A stretch of DNA of 64,000 bases from Nostoc sp. ATCC 43529 (GTDB lineage: Bacteria; Cyanobacteriota; Cyanobacteriia; Cyanobacteriales; Nostocaceae), in NCBI GenBank assembly GCA_003326205.1, contig LWTK01000041.1, forward strand, positions 1 to 64,000, read 5' to 3'. How positions within the stretch are numbered: position 1 is the stretch's first letter; every line of letters begins with the position of its first letter. The notes under the pieces are model-generated. The model was given only the letters and a program-made list of their open reading frames with translations. It did no database searches and was not told the origin of the DNA. Below, one piece after another: positions 27,628 through 35,705 of the stretch. The translations under genes and the position numbers were made by a program.

Positions 27628-28491
27628 ATGGCAAGAGCAATCGAGCGAATTGAGCGGGATATTGCGGCACTCAAAGAAGCGATTGGAGCGATCGCGCTAC
27701 AACTACAAACCGCTTATGCTAGTTATCTAGCCACCTTGGGAGTAAGTTTACAAAAACAGTTGATTCTAGCTACTTATCACCTTTGTACTCAAGGGTATCC
27801 CGAAAACTTCCTGCATTTGTCATTAAATCAACGCCAACAATTGCAACAAGCCATCCGCAAGTTAGCTCAAGTAGCAGCCGAGCAGCTGGTTACTTTTATA
27901 AAGAGCGAAGAAACTGGCGTAGATGAGGAAGATGAGGAAGTAGGGGGAGATGAGGAAGCAGCGAGAAATGAGGAAGAAAATACTTCTTTATCTCCCTTGT
28001 CTCCCTTGTCCCCCTCATCCTCTTCATCTCCAGACACTTCTAGTCCTATAGAATTGGCAAAATGGCAACAGAACTTAGAGGAGGTTACTCAAGAAATACT
28101 GAAAAAAGTTTCCCATGATGCTAATGTTTTATTACAAAAAGCCGCGATATTACCTAAAAAATTACCAGAACCGATTTTAGCAGCTGCGGCTGCGGCTGCA
28201 TCAGAAGCATCTGCTGAGGTAATGCCAGGGCCGCCCAACTTATTAAACTTAATAATTGAAATTGAAAATGAGCAGCAGTCAGAAGATTCTAATCTGACGC
28301 AGATTATGGCTATTAATTTGCGACTAGGGGAAATTGAATTTGCTGACCCTACACTCTCATCTGAACGCAGACAGATCCGCGGTATCTTAGTTCAGCTAAA
28401 CAAGCTAGAACGAGAGTATCAAAAGAAACTTCGAGAAAGAGCAGTTGCTGAAGCTGAAGCTGCCTGGCGTGCTAGTTGGTTTGAAAATTAG
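27628..28491 (+). CDS. Conserved cyanobacterial protein of unknown function upstream of recG
   Basis: 287 residues, mostly helical. The N-terminus MARAIERIERDIAALKEAIGAIALQLQTAYASYLATLG suggests a coiled coil and the C-terminus (IRGILVQLNKLEREYQKKLRERAVAEAEAAWRASWFEN) is another charged helix. The middle holds an acidic/Ser-rich insert (about 92-135: DEEDEEVGGDEEAARNEEE, LSPLSPLSPSSSSSP) encoded by DNA resembling the intergenic GATGAGGAAG and TCTCCCTTG short repeats. An Ala run (AAAAAAASEASAE, about 188-202) follows. I do not recognise a domain. It is 95 bp upstream of recG on the same strand. Confidence 0.7.
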   Translation: MARAIERIERDIAALKEAIGAIALQLQTAYASYLATLGVSLQKQLILATYHLCTQGYPENFLHLSLNQRQQLQQAIRKLAQVAAEQLVTFIKSEETGVDEEDEEVGGDEEAARNEEENTSLSPLSPLSPSSSSSPDTSSPIELAKWQQNLEEVTQEILKKVSHDANVLLQKAAILPKKLPEPILAAAAAAASEASAEVMPGPPNLLNLIIEIENEQQSEDSNLTQIMAINLRLGEIEFADPTLSSERRQIRGILVQLNKLEREYQKKLRERAVAEAEAAWRASWFEN

Positions 28492-28582
28492 TCATTAGTC
28501 ATTAGTCATTAGTCATTAATACAATGCCCAATGCCCCATGCCCAATGCCCAATGCCCCATGCCCCATGCTCAATGCCCAATA
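28488..28582. repeat. TAGTCAT and CCCAATGC tandem repeats filling the recG upstream gap
   Basis: Four TTAGTCA units (28488-28518) followed by about eight CCCAATGC/CCCCATGC units (28524-28582). They occupy essentially the whole space between the preceding gene and recG, leaving no visible Shine-Dalgarno for recG. Confidence 0.85.
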
Positions 28583-28586
28583 ACCA

Positions 28587-31073
28587 ATGAGTGAAAAACC
28601 AGATTGGATAAGATTGCATAAAGCCTTGGCAGTAGAAGCCGAACATGGTTTTACAGATTTAATGGGCAGACAATACCGCTTCAGCGAATTTCTGAGCCTG
28701 ACTTTGGGAAAATTTCCCGCAGGCTTACCCCAAAGCGAACGCCGCCGTTGGCAAGGGCTAGCGGTGCAATTTGCTAGTTATCCACATTTAGCAGTGGAAG
28801 AAAGGCAACACTTGGTAGCAGAGACTCGTAGGTATCTTCACCAGCTACAGCAGGAGGATGAGGAAGGGGAGCAGAGGAGCAGGGGAGCAGGGGACAAGGG
28901 GAAAATTTATCAATCCAAAACTCAAAATCCAACATCTCCAATTGTTGCTGAGGTCAGTAGGAGGCTTGCTCCGAAAATTGAGCAAAAGCTGAGTGATTTA
29001 CCGGAAATAGGCTTTAAAAGAGCTGATAACTTAGCGCGTCTTGGTTTGTATACCGTCCGCGATTTACTTTTTTATTATCCCCGCGACCACATTGACTATG
29101 CGCGTCAAGTGAATATCCGTGAGTTACAGGCGGGTCAAACGGTGACAATAGTGGCGACGGTGAAGCGTTGCAACTGCTTTACTAGCCCCAAAAATCAGAA
29201 ATTATCAATTTTAGAACTATTAGTAAAAGATAACAGCGGTCAAATCAAAATTGGGCGTTTTTACGCAGGTACGCGTTATGGTAGTCGCGGTTGGCAAGAA
29301 AGTTTAAAACGCCGTTATCCCGTAGGTAGTATTGTTGCGGCGTGCGGGTTGGTGAAAGAAAGTAAATACGGGCTGACGCTGGATAATCCAGAATTAGAGG
29401 TTTTGGCAAATCCAGGAGATCCCATTGAGTCGTTAAATATTGGACGCGTGGTGCCAATTTATGCATTGACTGAGGGAGTGGTGGCGAATGCCGTGCGACA
29501 AGCGGTAATTGCTGCTTTGCCGGCTGCGACTCAGTTGAAAGACCCTTTACCAAGTGGTTTGCGGCAGAAATATGCTTTGATGGAATTGAAAGATGCGATC
29601 GCCAATATCCACTTTCCCAAGGATGGCGAAACTCTGCAAGTCGCTCGGCGTCGCCTAGTGTTTGACGAATTTTTCTACCTGCAACTCGGTTTACTGCAAC
29701 GTCAACAACAAGCAAAGGCAATTCAAAAGGCCGCCATCCTTGCACCACGCGGTCAACTGATAGAGAAATTCTACGAAATTCTGCCTTTTAAACTCACTGG
29801 GGCACAGCAACGAGTCATCAACGATATCCTCAACGACTTGCAAAAACCTGCGGCAATGAATCGTTTGGTGCAAGGCGATGTCGGTTCCGGTAAAACTGTG
29901 GTTGCGGTGTTGGCTATCCTTGCAGCAATTCAATCTGGCTACCAAGCGGCGTTGATGGCTCCCACAGAAGTTTTGGCAGAACAGCATTATCGCAAGTTAG
30001 TTAGTTGGTTTAACTTGCTGCATTTACCAGTGGAATTACTGACGGGTTCTACTAAGGTTGCTAAACGCAGACAAATACATTCTCAGTTAGAAACAGGTGA
30101 ATTACCGCTGTTAGTGGGAACTCATGCTTTGATTCAAGACCCCGTGAATTTCCAGCGTTTGGGATTAGTGGTGATTGACGAACAGCACCGCTTTGGGGTG
30201 GAACAACGGGCGCGTTTACAGCAAAAAGGCCAGCAACCTCATGTGTTAACTATGACAGCGACTCCGATTCCGCGAACTTTAGCACTGACGATACACGGCG
30301 ATTTAGACGTTAGCCAAATTGATGAGTTACCACCAGGACGGCAAAAGATACAAACAACAGTGCTATCAGGCCAGCAACGTAACCATGCTTACGACCTGAT
30401 GCGTCGAGAAATTGCCCAAGGAAGACAAGTTTATGTAGTCTTGCCGTTGGTGGAAGAATCAGAAAAATTAGATTTGCGATCGGCTGTTGATGAGCATCAA
30501 AAGTTACAGGAAAGCGTTTTTCCAGATTTTCAGGTGGGGCTGCTGCACGGTCGCATGAGTTCAGCCGAAAAGGACGAAGCGATTACTAAATTTCGCGATA
30601 ACGAAACACAAATCTTAGTTTCGACTACTGTTGTTGAGGTAGGTGTAGATGTACCGAATGCTACGGTTATGCTCATTGAAAATGCAGAGCGATTTGGGTT
30701 ATCGCAACTGCACCAATTACGGGGGCGTGTTGGTCGTGGCGCGGCTCAGTCTTATTGTTTGTTGATGAGCAGTTCTAGGAATCCTGATGCACAACAAAGA
30801 TTGAGGGTTTTGGAACAGTCTCAGGATGGCTTTTTCATCTCGGAAATGGATATGCGTTTTCGCGGGCCGGGGCAAGTACTGGGGACTCGTCAATCTGGAG
30901 TGCCGGATTTTACATTGGCGAGTTTGGTTGAAGATGAAGAAGTTTTACTTTTAGCACGCCAAGCAGCTGAAAAAATTATAGAGATGGATGTTACTTTAGA
31001 GCGTTGGTATTTGATGAAAGAAGAGTTGAAATATCGGTATGAGCGGTTGATGGGTGGAGCGATTTTGACATAA
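28587..31073 (+). CDS. recG: ATP-dependent DNA helicase RecG
   Basis: 828 residues, at the long end for RecG. The wedge/OB domain starts about residue 140 (EIGFKRADNLARLGLYTVRDLLFYYPRDHIDY). Helicase motifs: Walker A GDVGSGKT (about 430), DEQH box VVIDEQHRFGVEQ, TMTATPIPRTLALT, and motif VI QLRGRVGRG. It remodels stalled replication forks and recombination intermediates. The N-terminal extension (about 1-120) is typical of cyanobacterial RecG. Within it, residues about 90-115 (EDEEGEQRSRGAGDKGK) are encoded by G-rich short-repeat DNA, apparently an in-frame insertion. Confidence 0.96.
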   Translation: MSEKPDWIRLHKALAVEAEHGFTDLMGRQYRFSEFLSLTLGKFPAGLPQSERRRWQGLAVQFASYPHLAVEERQHLVAETRRYLHQLQQEDEEGEQRSRGAGDKGKIYQSKTQNPTSPIVAEVSRRLAPKIEQKLSDLPEIGFKRADNLARLGLYTVRDLLFYYPRDHIDYARQVNIRELQAGQTVTIVATVKRCNCFTSPKNQKLSILELLVKDNSGQIKIGRFYAGTRYGSRGWQESLKRRYPVGSIVAACGLVKESKYGLTLDNPELEVLANPGDPIESLNIGRVVPIYALTEGVVANAVRQAVIAALPAATQLKDPLPSGLRQKYALMELKDAIANIHFPKDGETLQVARRRLVFDEFFYLQLGLLQRQQQAKAIQKAAILAPRGQLIEKFYEILPFKLTGAQQRVINDILNDLQKPAAMNRLVQGDVGSGKTVVAVLAILAAIQSGYQAALMAPTEVLAEQHYRKLVSWFNLLHLPVELLTGSTKVAKRRQIHSQLETGELPLLVGTHALIQDPVNFQRLGLVVIDEQHRFGVEQRARLQQKGQQPHVLTMTATPIPRTLALTIHGDLDVSQIDELPPGRQKIQTTVLSGQQRNHAYDLMRREIAQGRQVYVVLPLVEESEKLDLRSAVDEHQKLQESVFPDFQVGLLHGRMSSAEKDEAITKFRDNETQILVSTTVVEVGVDVPNATVMLIENAERFGLSQLHQLRGRVGRGAAQSYCLLMSSSRNPDAQQRLRVLEQSQDGFFISEMDMRFRGPGQVLGTRQSGVPDFTLASLVEDEEVLLLARQAAEKIIEMDVTLERWYLMKEELKYRYERLMGGAILT

Positions 31074-31084
31074 AAAAACCGTAA

Positions 31085-31505
31085 TTAATTCAAAATTTGT
31101 GCTAAATATAATACAAATCCAGATAGGACATCCTTTCCTGATCTAGTAGGCGATGTCTGCGACGGGCTACGCCTACGCAGAATATCAACATCCTGTCCTA
31201 GACGGTAAATTTCTACCTGTTGGTTGTGGGGGTCGATTAGCCAACCCAAACGCACACCATTGTTAATATATTCCCGCATATTTTATTGCACAGTTTTTAA
31301 GCTGTCTGAAGCAGAGCTTAAATTCCACCGCAAAATTGGGAGCCATTGCTAGGAATCTGTCGGCGTCTGGATTTAGGGCTTCTAATCGCTGGCGACTCAC
31401 CCAAGACGTATCAAAAGACCGATTTGCACCATTAGGAAGTTTGAAACTGGTTGAAGAGTAAAAAGCCAGTCCTGCACCATCAGCTTCAGCCCAATAGCGT
31501 TTCTG
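31085..31505 (-). pseudogene. Decayed Uma2 family gene
   Basis: Two segments of a Uma2 protein lie in different frames. The upstream part (reverse of about 31311-31505) reads RYWAEADGAGLAFYSSTSFKLPNGANRSFDTSWVSRQRLEALNPD and then APNFAVEF. After a frameshift near 31320 the frame reads SASDSLKTVQ, a stop, then MREYINNGVRLGWLIDPHNQQVEIYRLGQDVDIL (31085-31279). The N-terminal third is missing. A 29-bp dispersed repeat (31150-31178) interrupts the C-terminal part. With a frameshift, a nonsense codon and a truncation, the gene is dead. Confidence 0.8.
31150..31178. repeat. 29-bp dispersed repeat, copy 3 (inside a gene remnant)
   Basis: Starts GCGATGTCTGCGACGGG and ends GCCTACGC. It differs by one base from 53690-53718 and is the reverse complement of the repeat family at 2791 and 3447. 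It inserts about 10 extra codons in the Uma2 remnant between DVDIL and DVLSGF. Confidence 0.8.
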
Positions 31506-31611
31506 GAAACAAGCGATGTTTTATATTTCCTCCTCATGGTCTTGAACTGAGCCAAGGCTTATGCAAAACTTGAGATCCTTCGCTCCCAGCCGACTTTTAA
31601 GGAATTGATCA

Positions 31612-33132
31612 ATGGCGCGTCTAGCACTGCTGAGTGTATCTAATAAAACTGGTTTGATTGACCTAGCCCGTAGCTTGGTTGAAGAATTTGACTTTGATTT
31701 AATCAGCAGTGGGGGAACAGCCCAAGCACTCAAAGATGCTGGACTCCCAGTTACCAAGGTTGCTGATTATACAGGTTCGCCAGAAATTTTAGGCGGTCGA
31801 GTTAAAACACTGCATCCCCGAATTCACGGCGGAATTTTGGCACGGCGAGATGTACCGCAAGATATTACAGATTTAGAAAATAACCAAATTCGCGCGATTG
31901 ATTTAGTAGTAGTGAATCTTTATCCTTTTGAGGAAACTATTGCTAAACCGGGGGTGACATTAGCTGAAGCTGTGGAACAGATTGATATCGGTGGCCCGGC
32001 AATGTTGCGGGCATCATCGAAAAACTTCGGCCATTTGACAGTATTATGCGACCCGGCACAATATAACGAGTATTTAGAGGAATTGCGGCAAAATAACGGC
32101 GAAGCATCTCTAGAATTTCGCCAAAAGGCTGCTTTAAAAGGATTTTTGCATACTGCTAGTTATGATCGCGCGATCGCATCTTATCTCGCAGACACACAAA
32201 ACTACAATCTTAGCGGCACACAATTACAATCTCTGCGTTACGGCGAAAATCCCCACCAACCCGCCGCTTGGTATCAAACTGGTACTACCCCAACAGGATG
32301 GGCAGCCGCTACGAAACTCCAAGGCAAAGAACTCAGTTACAATAACTTGGTTGATTTGGAAGCTGCACGCCGAATTATTGCCGAATTCACTGATTCACCA
32401 GCAGCAACGATTATTAAACATACAAATCCCTGTGGTACGGCGCTGGGAAGTACGATTTCAGAAGCCTATCAAAAAGCTTTCAATGCTGATTCTACCTCTG
32501 CCTTTGGTGGAATTGTGGCACTCAACCGTCCCATAGATGCGGCTACAGCCAGCGAGTTAACTAAAACATTTTTAGAATGTGTGGTTGCACCAGGTTGTGA
32601 AGCGGAAGCTCAAGAAATCTTAGGCAAGAAATCTAACGTGCGAGTTTTGATTTTACCAGATTTGAATGCAGGACCTAAAGAAACAGTAAAAGCGATCGCA
32701 GGTGGTTTTCTTGTCCAAACTAGCGATGACATCATTGCTGATACTAGTCAATGGCAAGTCGTCACCGAACGTCAACCTACCGCCGACGAGTTGGCAGAAT
32801 TGCTATTTGCGTGGAAGGTTTGCAAACATGTCAAATCTAATGCGATCGTTGTGACAAGCGATCGCACTACACTAGGAGTAGGTGCTGGTCAAATGAACCG
32901 CGTCGGCTCAGTGAAAATTGCCCTAGAACAAGCCGGAGAAAAAGCCAAAGGCGCAACTCTCGCCAGCGATGGATTCTTCCCCTTCGATGATTCAGTCAAA
33001 ACAGCCGCAGCAGCAGGAATTACAGCCATTGTCCAACCAGGCGGAAGTTTGCGCGATAAAGATTCCATCAAAGCTGCTAACGACTTGGGTTTAGTAATGG
33101 TCTTAACTGGTGTACGTCACTTTTTACACTAA
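31612..33132 (+). CDS. purH: Bifunctional AICAR transformylase / IMP cyclohydrolase
   Basis: 506 residues, normal length. It performs the last two steps of IMP synthesis. The N-terminal MGS-like cyclohydrolase domain (about 1-190) has LISSGGTAQALKDAGLPVTKVADYTGSPEILGGRVKTLHPRIHGGILARRD. The transformylase domain contains SLRYGENPHQPAAWY, ATIIKHTNPCGTALG, SAFGGIVALNRPID and CKHVKSNAIVV, and ends with ASDGFFPFDDSVKTAAAAGITAIVQPGGSLRD...GVRHFLH, all family signatures. It is monocistronic; the sRNA array starts about 20 bp after the stop. Confidence 0.98.
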   Translation: MARLALLSVSNKTGLIDLARSLVEEFDFDLISSGGTAQALKDAGLPVTKVADYTGSPEILGGRVKTLHPRIHGGILARRDVPQDITDLENNQIRAIDLVVVNLYPFEETIAKPGVTLAEAVEQIDIGGPAMLRASSKNFGHLTVLCDPAQYNEYLEELRQNNGEASLEFRQKAALKGFLHTASYDRAIASYLADTQNYNLSGTQLQSLRYGENPHQPAAWYQTGTTPTGWAAATKLQGKELSYNNLVDLEAARRIIAEFTDSPAATIIKHTNPCGTALGSTISEAYQKAFNADSTSAFGGIVALNRPIDAATASELTKTFLECVVAPGCEAEAQEILGKKSNVRVLILPDLNAGPKETVKAIAGGFLVQTSDDIIADTSQWQVVTERQPTADELAELLFAWKVCKHVKSNAIVVTSDRTTLGVGAGQMNRVGSVKIALEQAGEKAKGATLASDGFFPFDDSVKTAAAAGITAIVQPGGSLRDKDSIKAANDLGLVMVLTGVRHFLH

Positions 33133-33180
33133 CTTTTTGGCTATAATCTAGTGCAGTTTTAAAAGTGTCACTCAAAATAC

Positions 33181-33290
33181 TTGCTCTTTGATAGAAGCAG
33201 TGATATCTTTTAGTTGTGTGTGAGGAGCAAGTTAAAAATAAAAAGCGTTTGGGGTGGAAACACGGCAACACTCCCAGACGCTTTTTAATT
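33181..33290 (+). ncRNA. Putative small RNA unit A
   Basis: Candidate promoter TTGCTC (33181-33186), 17 bp, TATCTT (33204-33209), giving a transcript from about 33216. It ends in a terminator-like hairpin: AAAAAGCGTTTGGG (33240-33253) with CCCAGACGCTTTTT (33273-33286). The loop region GTGGAAACACGGCAACAC contains GGAAACA, the loop motif reported for the cyanobacterial Yfr2 sRNA family. Estimated size is about 70-75 nt. Two further units follow at about 163-bp spacing. Confidence 0.6.
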
Positions 33291-33346
33291 TGTGTATAAA
33301 AAATTTCATTGGTCATAAAACCTTAAAAAATTGTTATTCAATATAC

Positions 33347-33456
33347 TTGCCTTTTCATAGAAGTAGTGGTATTATTCTCTTGTGTGTGAGGAGCAAGTTA
33401 AGAATAAAAAGCGTTTGGGGTGGAAACACGGCAACACTCCCAGACGCTTTTTAATT
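33347..33456 (+). ncRNA. Putative small RNA unit B
   Basis: Same design: TTGCCT (33347-33352), 17 bp, TATTAT (33370-33375), start near 33382. The conserved 5' part GTGTGTGAGGAGCAAGTTAA is followed by the hairpin 33406-33452, identical in stem and loop to unit A. Upstream sequence between the promoter boxes has diverged, while the boxes and transcribed part are kept. Confidence 0.6.
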
Positions 33457-33508
33457 TGTGTATAAGAATTGGATTGTGGTGCAGTTTTCAAAGTGTCACT
33501 TACTACAC

Positions 33509-33617
33509 TCGCGTTTTGGTTGCACAGTGATATCTTTTAGTTGTGTGTGAGGAGCAAGTTAAGAATAAAAAGCGTCTGGGGTGGAAACACGGCAACACTC
33601 CTGGACGCTTTTTAATT
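33509..33617 (+). ncRNA. Putative small RNA unit C
   Basis: Promoter-like TCGCGT (33509-33514), 16 bp, TATCTT (33531-33536), start near 33543. The hairpin 33567-33613 differs from A and B at three stem positions (GCGTCTGGG against CCTGGACGC). All three changes keep base pairing (U-G to C-G, U-A to U-G, G-C to G-U), and the loop is unchanged. That is good evidence that the RNA structure is selected. Confidence 0.6.
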
Positions 33618-34069
33618 GGTACAAAACCTAGATGGTGTGCCTTACTTTGCTTGAAATCTTCTGTATGTCAGCGTTTGTGTAAAATCGTGATCCCGATAGA
33701 AGATGACAAAAGTAACGCTAATAACAGCAAAATTTTTAATTTTTTTAATAACCGAATTTTGAAATCGATGTTTGAGTATAAATCTTGGTATTCCAAGTTT
33801 TTAGCTTAAAATTCCGAGTTCTGAACTTGTCTGGTTCCCATTGATGTGGTCTCAAGCTAAAGACTTACCATTAAGACCGCACAAGGGCAGACGCAAAGAC
33901 GGTTTCCTGAGTTTTGCACAGGTGTAAGCTATGGCGAAAAAGCCTAAGACCGTTATATTAAGCTGTAGTGGATTTTATAGCAGTTGTCAGCTAGCTTAGG
34001 ACATCAACTGATAATAAAACCCTTACATAAAAAGACTTTCAAGCCTGTTGCCTGTTACCTATTGCCTGC

Positions 34070-34199
34070 TAAGTAGAAGGACTCAATTAAACTAAAGTTC
34101 GTAGTATGGGCTTTAGCCATTAAAACGTCTGTTAAGAGCGATAAATCGCTTAGTACGAACAAAGCTCCAATCTTACATTTCATTATGTCTACCTACTTA
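34070..34199. mobile_element. 130-bp MITE, copy 2
   Basis: Same length and ends as the copy at 6406-6535 (TAAGTAGAAGGACTCAATTA at left, complement of the right end TAAGTAGGTAGACATAATGA). Substitutions are scattered in the interior, including a change in the inner loop CTTTAGCCAT. It begins and ends with TA. Confidence 0.8.
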
Positions 34200-34350
34200 T
34201 ATATAAAGTTTTCTGAAACCTTGAGGTTGGGGGTAGCGTCACTATTTCAGCCATTAGTTATCGCGATCGCTCCAGATTATACGTTTCATTTCTGGATAAA
34301 GTACTTGAGATAATTAAAACACAAGCCCAAATTCTCAACCCCAAATTGCA

Positions 34351-34848
34351 ATGATGCCCTGCTATAAATTGCCCATATCCCAGATACGTCGTGTTGGATT
34401 AGCTTTATTGATGCCAGCTTTTCTTTTAGGAAGTTTTGCTGTCCCGAACCAACTGCAAACCGCTACTGCACAAACATCAGGAGAAAATCGCCCTCTGACT
34501 ATCCGTGCTGATGTGCAAGAATATGACGCCAAAACCCAAGTAATCACGGCTCGTGGGAATGTGCAAATGTTCTATCCTTCTCGCCAGCTTCAGGCAACGG
34601 CCGCCCAAGCACAGTACTTTAGTAAAGAACGCCGCATTGACTTTAGTGGCAACGTCTATATTTTGCAACAGGGAGGTAACAGTATTCGAGCAGAGAAGGT
34701 AACGTATTTAATTGATGAGGGACGATTTGTCGCCTTACCCCAAACCAACCGTCAGGTAGAGTCCATCTACATGGTGCAGGAATCAGATAACGCTGGACAA
34801 ACTGCGACACCTGCGCCACAAACACCAGAATTTAAGCGTTCTAATTAG
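34351..34848 (+). CDS. LptA/OstA-like periplasmic LPS transport protein
   Basis: 165 residues. A signal peptide is visible at about 12-41 (RRVGLALLMPAFLLGSFAVPNQLQTATAQ). The mature part has the OstA-type beta repeats: LTIRADVQEYDAKTQVITARGNVQMFYPSRQLQATAAQAQYFSKERRIDFSGNVYILQQGGNSIRAEKVTYLIDEGRFVALP. Such proteins bridge the periplasm in lipopolysaccharide export. It lies 27 bp before lptB and near an LptF/G-type permease, consistent with one export machine. Two adjacent ATG codons (34351, 34354) could start it. Confidence 0.88.
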   Translation: MMPCYKLPISQIRRVGLALLMPAFLLGSFAVPNQLQTATAQTSGENRPLTIRADVQEYDAKTQVITARGNVQMFYPSRQLQATAAQAQYFSKERRIDFSGNVYILQQGGNSIRAEKVTYLIDEGRFVALPQTNRQVESIYMVQESDNAGQTATPAPQTPEFKRSN

Positions 34849-34875
34849 CATCTACCACTAAGAAAGGCTGCAACA

Positions 34876-35604
34876 ATGAAAATTGTTTTAGAGAATATTC
34901 ACAAATCTTACAACAAGCGAGTAATTGTCAATCGCGTCAACCTTTCTGTTGCTCAAGGCGAAGTCGTTGGTTTATTAGGCCCCAATGGGGCTGGTAAAAC
35001 GACGACTTTTTACATTGCTACAGGTTTAGAAAAACCCAATCAAGGAAAAGTCTGGCTAGGTAATCTCGACATTACAGGAATGCCAATGCATAAAAGGGCA
35101 CGATTGGGTATTGGCTATTTAGCACAAGAACCAAGTGTTTTTCGCCAGCTCTCGGTACAAGATAATATTCTATTAGTGCTAGAGCAAACTAATGTGCCAC
35201 GATGGGAGTGGTCAAGGCGATTAACAACTTTACTGCGGGAGTTTCGGTTGGAAAAATTAGCTAATAGCAAGGGAATTCAACTTTCTGGTGGCGAACGACG
35301 CCGCACGGAATTAGCAAGGTCTTTGGCTGCTGGACGAGAAGGACCAAAGTTTTTATTTTTGGACGAACCATTTGCGGGAGTCGATCCGATAGCAGTGTCG
35401 GAAATTCAGCAAATTGTAGCTCAATTGCGCGATCGCGGTATGGGTATTTTAATTACAGATCATAATGTCCGCGAAACCCTCGCCATCACCGATCGCGGTT
35501 ATATTATGCGTGAGGGACAAATTCTCGCTTTTGGGACTTCTGACGAACTCTACCACAACCCCCTAGTGCGCCAATATTACTTAGGCGATAGCTTTCAAGT
35601 CTAA
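34876..35604 (+). CDS. lptB: LPS export ABC transporter ATPase LptB
   Basis: 242 residues, the family size. Walker A GPNGAGKTTT (about 36-45), Q-loop LAQEPSVFRQLSVQDNI, signature LSGGERRRTELARSLA, Walker B KFLFLDEPFAGVDPIAV, and the H-loop ITDHNVRETLAITDRGYIM that characterises LptB. It powers extraction of LPS from the inner membrane with LptF/LptG. A ribosome site (AAAGG) precedes the ATG. It is downstream of the LptA-like gene and separated from the permease gene by a repeat-filled 490-bp gap. Confidence 0.95.
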   Translation: MKIVLENIHKSYNKRVIVNRVNLSVAQGEVVGLLGPNGAGKTTTFYIATGLEKPNQGKVWLGNLDITGMPMHKRARLGIGYLAQEPSVFRQLSVQDNILLVLEQTNVPRWEWSRRLTTLLREFRLEKLANSKGIQLSGGERRRTELARSLAAGREGPKFLFLDEPFAGVDPIAVSEIQQIVAQLRDRGMGILITDHNVRETLAITDRGYIMREGQILAFGTSDELYHNPLVRQYYLGDSFQV

Positions 35605-35705
35605 AGTTAAAAGTTAGGAGTTAGGAGTTAAAAGTTAGGAGTTAGGAGTTAAAAGTTAGGAGTTAGGAGTTAAAAGTTAGGAGTTAGGAGTTAAAAGTTA
35701 GGGGT
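35604..35705. repeat. GGAGTTA/AAAGTTA tandem array
   Basis: About four copies of a 21-bp higher-order unit made of AAAGTTAGGAGTTAGGAGTT-like heptamers, starting at the lptB stop. Confidence 0.85.

Larger units (their letters stand above)
33133..34350. other. 1.2-kb intergenic region with sRNA array and MITE
   Basis: Contains three tandem sRNA-like units (33151-33626), then about 440 bp without recognised content, the second MITE copy (34070-34199) and the promoter region of the LPS-transport genes. Short open frames that cross the repeats (for example 33254-33454 and 33543-33809) are by-products of the repeated DNA. Confidence 0.6.

Noticed and set aside
33151..33626. NsiR1 array
   Set aside because: NsiR1 is known upstream of hetF; no hetF is present here and I could not match the sequence from memory, so I report only an sRNA-like array.
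33133..33809. CRISPR-like repeats or short proteins in the purH-lptA gap
   Set aside because: The units are 160 bp or longer, with promoter and terminator features and no spacer pattern. Short ORFs (33254-33454, 33543-33809) simply run through the repeated DNA and share no protein-level conservation.
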